Positions 6,588-11,155 of a DNA stretch of 11,155 bases are shown piece after piece; positions within the stretch are counted from its first letter, which is position 1, and the number at the start of each line of letters is the position of its first letter. Position numbers and translations under genes: made by a program. The stretch is taken from positions 1 through 11,155 of the forward strand of contig JAEWAA010000678.1 in assembly GCA_023391955.1 (NCBI GenBank). The letters run 5' to 3'. The notes beneath the pieces were generated by a model. It saw only the letters and a program-made list of their open reading frames with translations. It did no database searches and was not told the DNA's origin. The DNA comes from Bacillota bacterium (lineage in GTDB: Bacteria > Bacillota > Bacilli > Paenibacillales > NBRC-103111).

Positions 6588-6630
6588 GTTGAAATTGCGG
6601 GGAAGAAAGGAGGCCGGCCTGTCTGTCTCG

Positions 6631-6660
6631 TTGACGTTGGGCAGCTTCCGTTATTATAAT
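6631..6660 (+). promoter_or_regulatory. Strong sigma-A-like promoter of the Asp23/Gls24 gene
   Basis: TTGACG (6631-6636), an 18-base spacer and TATAAT (6655-6660) match the consensus at eleven of twelve positions. The expected start is near 6667. The 10-bp palindrome AGGCCGGCCT (6611-6620) lies 10 bases upstream of the -35 box. Confidence 0.87.
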
Positions 6661-6695
6661 GAAGGGGAAACGATTGCAGCAAAGGAGTGGAAGCC

Positions 6696-7076
6696 ATGTC
6701 CGACATGATTGAAACGGGATTGATCCGCATATCCGATGATGTGGTGGCAACCATTGCAGGCTTGGCGACCTTGGAAACGCCGGGTATCACGGCCATGTCC
6801 GGAGGAATCTCCGAAGGGTTCGCCAAACGGTTGAGCGGCAAAAATGTGCAAAAGGGGATTACCGTGGAAGTAGGCCAGGTAGAGGCCATTGTCCATCTGC
6901 GCGTAATCGTCCAGTACGGCTCGAAAATTCAGGAAGTATGCCGGGAGCTGCAGTACAATGTCCGGGAAGCCATTGAGAATATGACAGGCCTGCGGGTTGT
7001 GGAGGTCAATGTCAAGGTGGAGGGTGTGTCCTTCCGTGAAGAAGAGACGGAGGAGCCCCAGAAGCTGCTAAAATAA
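6696..7076 (+). CDS. Asp23/Gls24 family envelope stress-related protein
   Basis: A 126-residue soluble protein of the Asp23/Gls24 family (YqhY/YloU-like in Bacillus). Family members are abundant, membrane-associated, and linked to cell-envelope or alkaline stress and to lipid metabolism. ATG 6696 is preceded by AAAGGAG (6681-6687) with eight bases between; the GTG at 6687 overlaps that site. Family features are the start GLIRISDDVVATIAGLA (8-24), then LETPGITAMSGG (26-37), a VTVEVG-like strand (ITVEVG, 55-60), IVHLRVIVQYG (65-75), the helix IQEVCRELQYNVREAIENM (78-96), and GLRVVEVNVKVEGV (98-111). The tail is acidic (EEETEE). No membrane segment is seen. The very strong promoter suggests high expression. 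It may be co-regulated with the divergent antiporter gene, but that is only inferred from position. Confidence 0.92.
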   Translation: MSDMIETGLIRISDDVVATIAGLATLETPGITAMSGGISEGFAKRLSGKNVQKGITVEVGQVEAIVHLRVIVQYGSKIQEVCRELQYNVREAIENMTGLRVVEVNVKVEGVSFREEETEEPQKLLK

Positions 7077-7090
7077 GTGCTCCGGATATG

Positions 7091-7126
7091 AAGAAGGAGA
7101 GGCTCCCATTGGGGCCTCTCCTTCTT
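7091..7126. terminator. Probable bidirectional terminator between the Asp23 gene and ftsW
   Basis: A 16-bp stem with one G-T wobble joins 7091-7106 to 7111-7126 with a CATT loop. It lies 15 bases after the Asp23 stop and 14 bases after the ftsW stop on the other strand. It lacks a pure T run. The plus side ends in a C/T tract (TTCTTCTCTCTC), so its strength may come from the stem. Confidence 0.72.
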
Positions 7127-7139
7127 CTCTCTCGGGGGA

Positions 7140-8330
7140 TTAGCGCGATACCGCTTGTTTCCGCCGGTTATTATGCGCTGCGGTGCCGCGGCTGTGGGCT
7201 TCCTCCGCCTCCCGGTTGTAATCCCGGGATATCCCCAGGAGAATACCGAGGCTGGCCAGAGTGACCATCACCGAGGTGCCCCCATAGCTGATCAGCGGCA
7301 GCGTCACACCTGTCAGCGGTATGGAATTGGTCACGCCGCCCAGATTGATTAACGCCTGAATGGCAATGGTGCCGATAATCCCGATGCCCGTAAGGCTGGC
7401 GAAGGTGTCCGTGGCCCGCAGCGCCACGATGATGCCCCGCCAGATGAACAAGAGATAAACCAGCAGGAACAGGGAGCTGCCGAGAAACCCCAGCTCCTCG
7501 CCGATAATGGAAAAGATAAAGTCATTATGGGGAGCGGGGAGAAAATGCAGCTTTTGGATGCTTTGGCCGAAGCCTGCTCCCGTCCAGCCGCCATGCCCAA
7601 AGGCGTAGAGTGATTGGATAACATGGAAGCCTGAGCCGGCTTCGTCTGCCCAGGGGTCCAGGAAGGTGGTGATTCTCTCCATCCGGTAGCCGAATTCGGA
7701 ATTGGCCAGGAACATAATGAGCAGGACCACGGAAACCAGGGCTCCTCCCACGACGCCAAGGAAAGTCAGCTGCTTCAGATTGGCTCCCCCGACAACGATG
7801 ACCAGAAGCGCGCCCATGGAGAGGATCACGGCAGAGCCGAAGTCCGGCTGCAGCATAATCAGGAACGCTACCATACCCACGATGAACAGGGCGGGGAGCA
7901 GGCCTTTTTGGAAGTCGCGAAACTTTTCCTCTTTCTTGGAAATTAAAGCGGCCAGATACATAACCACGGCGATTTTGGCGAATTCCGAAGGCTGCAGCTG
8001 GAGCGGCCCGATGGGAAACCAGCTCCGTGCGCCTTTTACTTCTTTGCCGATAAAAGGAACCAGCACAAGCAGCACTAAAACTACCATAAAAAACAGGGGC
8101 GTCAGCTTCTTCAGCTTGGTATGATGGATATTCATGCAAAAAATCATGCCGATGATGCCGAGCACAATAGCGAGAACTTGCTTTTTGGTAAAATAAAGGG
8201 CATCTCCACTATAGTAATAGGCTGCCGACATGGAGCTGGCGCTGAACACCATAATGAGTCCGAATGCAACCAGGGCGAAAGTAAGAATCAGCAGCAAAAA
8301 ATCGGGAGTTCCCCTGCGGGTTGTACTCAT
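7140..8330 (-). CDS. ftsW: SEDS-family septal peptidoglycan glycosyltransferase FtsW
   Basis: A 396-residue polytopic membrane enzyme of the SEDS family (FtsW/RodA/SpoVE) that polymerises lipid II into glycan strands together with a class B penicillin-binding protein. Family motifs are GLIMVFSAS (24-32), KGARSWFPIGPLQLQPSEFAK (99-119), MLQPDFGSA (159-167), GSGFHVIQSLYA (232-243), LPAPHNDFIFSIIGEELGF (264-282) with D270 as the presumed catalytic Asp, and TLPLISYGGTS (343-353). About ten membrane segments are visible. The basic, polar tail (368-396) is cytoplasmic. FtsW is preferred over SpoVE because the gene is not in a mur cluster and ylaN is nearby; the N-terminus does resemble SpoVE. A TGA lies three codons before the ATG, so the start cannot be moved far upstream. 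No well-spaced ribosome site was found. Confidence 0.9.
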   Translation of the reverse strand: MSTTRRGTPDFLLLILTFALVAFGLIMVFSASSMSAAYYYSGDALYFTKKQVLAIVLGIIGMIFCMNIHHTKLKKLTPLFFMVVLVLLVLVPFIGKEVKGARSWFPIGPLQLQPSEFAKIAVVMYLAALISKKEEKFRDFQKGLLPALFIVGMVAFLIMLQPDFGSAVILSMGALLVIVVGGANLKQLTFLGVVGGALVSVVLLIMFLANSEFGYRMERITTFLDPWADEAGSGFHVIQSLYAFGHGGWTGAGFGQSIQKLHFLPAPHNDFIFSIIGEELGFLGSSLFLLVYLLFIWRGIIVALRATDTFASLTGIGIIGTIAIQALINLGGVTNSIPLTGVTLPLISYGGTSVMVTLASLGILLGISRDYNREAEEAHSRGTAAHNNRRKQAVSR

Positions 8331-8416
8331 GGCGTTGCATCACGCCCCCTACCTATGTAATCGAATCTCGGAACCTTAAGAATCCCGTTCCCAATGGGAG
8401 GGCGATTCATGTTATC

Positions 8417-8445
8417 ATGATAGTATGTTTCCGACACTTCCGCAA
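8417..8445 (-). promoter_or_regulatory. Possible ftsW promoter
   Basis: On the minus strand, TTGCGG (8445-8440), 17 bases and TATCAT (8422-8417). The -10 box is half of the 10-bp palindrome TATCATGATA (8413-8422). The -35 box is poor (three of six), so this is tentative. The leader would be about 80 bases. Confidence 0.4.
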
Positions 8446-8515
8446 GGTGATGAAGTAAGAGCAAGAAGCGTTTTGGAATAGATAGATTCAGATCAAATAG
8501 TCGGAGGAGCTTGTT

Positions 8516-9691
8516 ATGGGAGGACCAATAACGCTTGAAGCACTGTTTCCGGAGATGGTGGCCTGGCGCAGACATTTGCACCAGAATCCCGAGTTATCAT
8601 ATCAGGAAGAAAGGACATCCGCTTATGTAGCGGACCATCTGGAGGCGTTGGGGCTTCAGGTGAAGCGGCATGTGGGCGGCCACGGTGTGGTCGGGGAGCT
8701 GAAGGGCGGCGGAAGCGGGCCTGTGATTGCTCTGCGTGCAGACATGGATGCACTGCCCATTCAGGATGAAAAAAGCTGCGAATATGCCTCGGCGGTGCCC
8801 GGTGTGATGCATGCCTGCGGCCATGACGGCCATGTTGCCGCACTTCTGGGAACGGCCCGGTATCTGGCCTCACGCAGAGCGGAGCTGAACGGGACGGTGC
8901 GTTTTATTTTCCAGCCGGCGGAGGAGCTGAGTCCCGGCGGTGCCCAGCCCATGATTGCCGAAGGTGTGCTGGACGGAGTGGACGAAATATATGGCGCGCA
9001 TTTGTGGACGCCTTTTCCCGCGGGAGAGATTATGACCAGGAGCGGCCCAATTATGGCGGCTGCGGATGAATTCCTGTTGGAGATTATCGGCAAGGGAGGG
9101 CATGGCGGCCTGCCCCATGAAACCATTGACAGTCTCATGGTGGGGTCCCATCTGGTGGTGAATCTGCAGTCCATCGTCAGCCGGAATCTGAATCCGGTGG
9201 AGCCCAGTGTTATCTCGGTGGGTTCCTTCCATGCCGGTACAGGCTTTAATGTCATTGCCGAAAAGGCCATATTAAACGGCACTGTCCGGACCTTCGAGCA
9301 CAGCTTGCGGATGCTAGCCCAGGAACGGGTGACCCGGGTCACGGCGGATACCTGCTCCATGTTCGGAGCCGACTATAAGCTGGATTACAAGCTGGGATAT
9401 CCCCCGGTTATCAACCATAAAGCAGAGACGGAATGGGTGATGGAGACCGCGGCGGAGCTGTTTGGAGCGGAACATGTGAAGGAATGCCCCCTGATTATGG
9501 CGGGAGAGGACTTCTCCTTTTACCTGGAAAAGATTCCGGGATGCTTCTTTTTCGTAGGCGCCGGCAACAAGGAGGCGGGCATCACCGCCCCGCATCACCA
9601 CCCCCGCTTCGATATTGACGAATCGGCCATTCTGCAGACCGCCAGACTGTTCTCAGCTCTTGTGCTGCGCAGGCTGACTGGGACATTTTAA
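8516..9691 (+). CDS. M20D-family metallo-amidohydrolase (N-acyl-amino-acid hydrolase type)
   Basis: A 391-residue cytoplasmic amidohydrolase of the M20D group (hippurate hydrolase, YxeP/AmhX-like), which cleaves the amide bond of N-acyl amino acids or related conjugates. ATG 8516 follows GGAGGAG (8503-8509) by six bases. Motifs in order are WRRHLHQNPELSYQEE (17-32), ALRADMDALPI (72-82), HACGHDGHVAALLGTA (99-114), FQPAEE (132-137), GAHLW (160-164), the lid-domain GKGGHGGLPH (192-201), GEDFSFYL (330-337) and HHHPRFDID (360-368). The expected metal ligands are C101, H103, E137, H162 and H361, all present, so the enzyme should be active. The exact substrate cannot be read from sequence. No clear terminator follows. 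The CBS gene begins 75 bases later, so read-through is possible. Confidence 0.93.
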   Translation: MGGPITLEALFPEMVAWRRHLHQNPELSYQEERTSAYVADHLEALGLQVKRHVGGHGVVGELKGGGSGPVIALRADMDALPIQDEKSCEYASAVPGVMHACGHDGHVAALLGTARYLASRRAELNGTVRFIFQPAEELSPGGAQPMIAEGVLDGVDEIYGAHLWTPFPAGEIMTRSGPIMAAADEFLLEIIGKGGHGGLPHETIDSLMVGSHLVVNLQSIVSRNLNPVEPSVISVGSFHAGTGFNVIAEKAILNGTVRTFEHSLRMLAQERVTRVTADTCSMFGADYKLDYKLGYPPVINHKAETEWVMETAAELFGAEHVKECPLIMAGEDFSFYLEKIPGCFFFVGAGNKEAGITAPHHHPRFDIDESAILQTARLFSALVLRRLTGTF

Positions 9692-9766
9692 AGCGGGTAA
9701 AGGCCTGTCTCCGCGGGAACTCTAGACCTGCATCATCTATAGGACCCCTAAGGAGGCAGGAGACCC

Positions 9767-10204
9767 ATGAACAAAACAGTAAAGGATATTATGACTACGG
9801 ACTGCGCCACCGTTACGCTGAAGGACAATGTGTATGAAGTGGCTGTGGCCATGTCCAAGCAGGATGTGGGCTTTATCCCTGTAGTGGAAGGCAAGCAGCT
9901 GATCGGCTGTATTACCGACCGGGACCTGGTAGTCCGCGGTTACGCGCAGAAGAATGAAGGCTCGGCCAAGGTGGAGAAGGTGATGAGCCGCGACATTACC
10001 ACCGTAACGCCGGACACCTCCGTGGATGAGGCTGCCCGGATTATGGCCGATCAACAAATCCGCCGTCTGCCGGTTGTGGAAAACGGCAACCTGGTAGGTG
10101 TGGTCTCCATTGGTGACCTGGCTGTCCGCAAGAATTTCGAGAATGAAGCCGGAGACGCCCTGAGCAAAATTTCCGAGAAGGAATTTGCCGGCGCGGTGCA
10201 CTAG
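9767..10204 (+). CDS. Tandem CBS-domain protein (YhcV-like)
   Basis: A 145-residue stand-alone pair of CBS domains, about residues 7-60 and 70-125, with no catalytic domain attached. CBS pairs usually bind adenine nucleotides and act as energy or stress sensors. Each repeat begins with a VKDIM/VEKVM-type motif. Each carries the nucleotide-contact pattern T/SxxD, as T50-D53 (in TDRDLVVR) and S114-D117 (in SIGDLAVR). The C-terminal 20 residues are a charged helix. ATG 9767 is preceded by AGGAGG (9751-9756) at ten bases. It resembles B. subtilis YhcV. No promoter of its own was recognised, and a strong terminator follows. The partner protein is unknown. Confidence 0.9.
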   Translation: MNKTVKDIMTTDCATVTLKDNVYEVAVAMSKQDVGFIPVVEGKQLIGCITDRDLVVRGYAQKNEGSAKVEKVMSRDITTVTPDTSVDEAARIMADQQIRRLPVVENGNLVGVVSIGDLAVRKNFENEAGDALSKISEKEFAGAVH

Positions 10205-10226
10205 CAGCGAGCTTCTGCTCCTCCAT

Positions 10227-10259
10227 AAGCCCTGTCCCCTTTTGGGGATGGGGCTTTTT
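10227..10259 (+). terminator. Rho-independent terminator of the CBS gene
   Basis: AAGCCCTGTCCCC (10227-10239) pairs with 10244-10256, a 13-bp stem with two wobble pairs and a TTTT loop. It is followed by five T (10255-10259). Confidence 0.92.
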
Positions 10260-10272
10260 GCGCGTGGGCATA

Positions 10273-10298
10273 CTAGGGAGTGTTTGCCCTAGGGAGTG
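10273..10298 (+). repeat. Tandem 10-bp direct repeat upstream of the helicase gene
   Basis: CTAGGGAGTG occurs at 10273-10282 and again at 10289-10298, a 16-base period. The second copy is also part of the palindrome CCCTAGGG (10287-10294). The repeats end 30 bases before the helicase ATG. They may be regulator sites or a chance duplication. No standard promoter was recognised here. Confidence 0.45.
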
Positions 10299-10328
10299 AT
10301 TTAGAAACGGAAGAGAGGAAACGCATAT

Positions 10329-11155
10329 ATGGAATGGAAAACCGGCGAACCGCCGCTTTGGCTGCAAAAAGATCTCTCCTTATGGCTGGAAGCCGAACAT
10401 CCCGAGGCTGCGGAGGCTGCTGCCATGCTGTCCGGGTTCGCCGAGCTGGTCAAAACACCGGGGAGTATGCACCAATACCGGATGACACCCTTTACCTTAT
10501 GGAATGCCGCCGCATCGGGCTTAAACGCAGACCGGATTTGCCGCTTCCTTCACGGGGCAAGCCGTTTTGGACTTCCGCAGACGGTGCAGAATCAGATCCG
10601 CACCCTGATGGGGCGTTTCGGCATGTTCCGGCTGACCCAAGGGGAAAACGGCCTTCTGCTGACGGCGGAGTCCGGGGATGCACTTGGTTTATTGGAGCAG
10701 CTGCCGGGGGTAAGCCGTTTTTTTGGCCGACGTATAGATGAACGGAGTGTGGAGGTCGGCACAGCCTGCCGGGGACTGCTCAAGCAGGAGATGGCCCGGG
10801 CCGGTTATCCGGTGGTGGACGAGGCAGGATTCCTGCCCGGAGAAGCACTAGCCGTCCGGTTTAAGGATAAGCTGCAAAGCGGCGCCCCCTTCAGCCTGCG
10901 CAGCTACCAGCAGGAGGCGGTGGCAGCCTTCACCAGGCCGGATTACGGGGGCGGCAGCGGCGTGGTGGTGATGCCCTGCGGGGCGGGGAAAACCGTGGTC
11001 GGGCTGGCGGTGATGGCCAAATATGCCTGCGAAACCCTGATTCTTACGGTTAGCGGCACCTCCGTCAGCCAATGGAAGCGGGAGCTGCTGCAGAAAACCT
11101 CCCTCTCTGAGGAGTTCATCGGTGAATACAGCGGTGAGCGCAAGGAGGTCCGTCC
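10329..11155 (+). CDS. XPB/ERCC3-like superfamily 2 DNA helicase, N-terminal part (3' end outside window)
   Basis: The frame is open from ATG 10329 to the right edge: 275 codons with no stop. A weak AGGA (10316-10319) lies nine bases upstream. Residues 1-180 form an N-terminal region of mixed helices, with no motif I can name beyond a resemblance to the helicase-associated domain of bacterial XPB proteins. The helicase core then begins with a Q-motif-like LRSYQQEAV (190-198). Walker A follows as MPCGAGKTVVG (215-225), with K221 and T222 as nucleotide-binding residues, then a motif Ia-like segment LILTVSGTSVSQWKREL (237-253). The PCGAGKT form and the SQWKREL segment are typical of XPB-type 3'-5' helicases. 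The DEAD/DEVH box and the second RecA domain would lie beyond the window. A role in DNA repair or transcription-coupled processes is inferred from family only. Confidence 0.87.
   Translation, partial: MEWKTGEPPLWLQKDLSLWLEAEHPEAAEAAAMLSGFAELVKTPGSMHQYRMTPFTLWNAAASGLNADRICRFLHGASRFGLPQTVQNQIRTLMGRFGMFRLTQGENGLLLTAESGDALGLLEQLPGVSRFFGRRIDERSVEVGTACRGLLKQEMARAGYPVVDEAGFLPGEALAVRFKDKLQSGAPFSLRSYQQEAVAAFTRPDYGGGSGVVVMPCGAGKTVVGLAVMAKYACETLILTVSGTSVSQWKRELLQKTSLSEEFIGEYSGERKEVR

Noticed and set aside
7525..8139. 204-codon open frame on the minus strand
   Set aside because: It overlaps ftsW in another frame, has a low-complexity Arg/Pro/Gly-rich product and no family motif.
7140..8330. Calling the SEDS protein SpoVE
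   Set aside because: The N-terminus resembles SpoVE, but the gene is outside any mur cluster, lies near ylaN and has a longer cytoplasmic tail. The SEDS assignment itself is secure; the subfamily is not certain.
10280..10741. 153-codon open frame on the plus strand
   Set aside because: It overlaps the helicase N-terminus in another frame. The helicase frame from 10329 is open to the window edge and carries Walker A, so the shorter frame is a shadow.

Overview
The window reads as ordinary chromosome of a spore-forming Firmicute, most likely Paenibacillus or a close Paenibacillaceae relative. The signs are a moderately GC-rich genome with strong AGGAGG-type ribosome binding sites, sigma-A-like promoters, a UPF0358/YlaN protein, an HPr-like protein, an Asp23/Gls24 protein and a SEDS-type FtsW. 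This is inference from protein families; no database search was run. No phage, plasmid, CRISPR, tRNA or rRNA signature was seen.

Layout, left to right. Position 1-1630 (+) is the 3' part of a GAF-GAF-GGDEF diguanylate cyclase with an intact active site and inhibitory site, closed by a UUCG-loop terminator. 1774-2424 (+) is a small lipoprotein of unknown function. 2488-3171 (+) is a TVP38/TMEM64 (DedA-like) membrane protein with its own promoter. 3230-4345 (+) is an M29 aminopeptidase. 4458-4706 (+) is an HPr-fold protein that has lost the phosphorylatable histidine. A 337-base intergenic stretch follows; it holds a terminator, a 157-bp imperfect palindrome that looks like a MITE or structured repeat, and a promoter. 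5044-5331 (+) is ylaN. 5406-6479 (-) is a Ca2+/H+ antiporter, divergent from 6696-7076 (+), an Asp23/Gls24 protein; both have near-consensus promoters. 7140-8330 (-) is ftsW, convergent with the Asp23 gene across a 16-bp hairpin. 8516-9691 (+) is an M20 amidohydrolase, 9767-10204 (+) a tandem CBS protein, and 10329 to the right edge (+) the N-terminal part of an XPB/ERCC3-like DNA helicase.

Most genes are single transcription units with their own promoter or terminator, so there is no large operon and no obvious multi-gene pathway. Shared themes are the cell envelope (FtsW, Asp23, TVP38, lipoprotein), small-molecule signalling (c-di-GMP, CBS nucleotide sensing, the HPr-like regulator, YlaN) and peptide or amino-acid turnover (M29 and M20 hydrolases). 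In Bacillus subtilis ylaN lies next to ftsW; here the two are about 1.8 kb apart in opposite orientation, with the antiporter and Asp23 genes between them. I found no convincing new multi-gene system. The least explained items are the long palindromic repeat, the His-less HPr protein and the palindrome in the antiporter leader.
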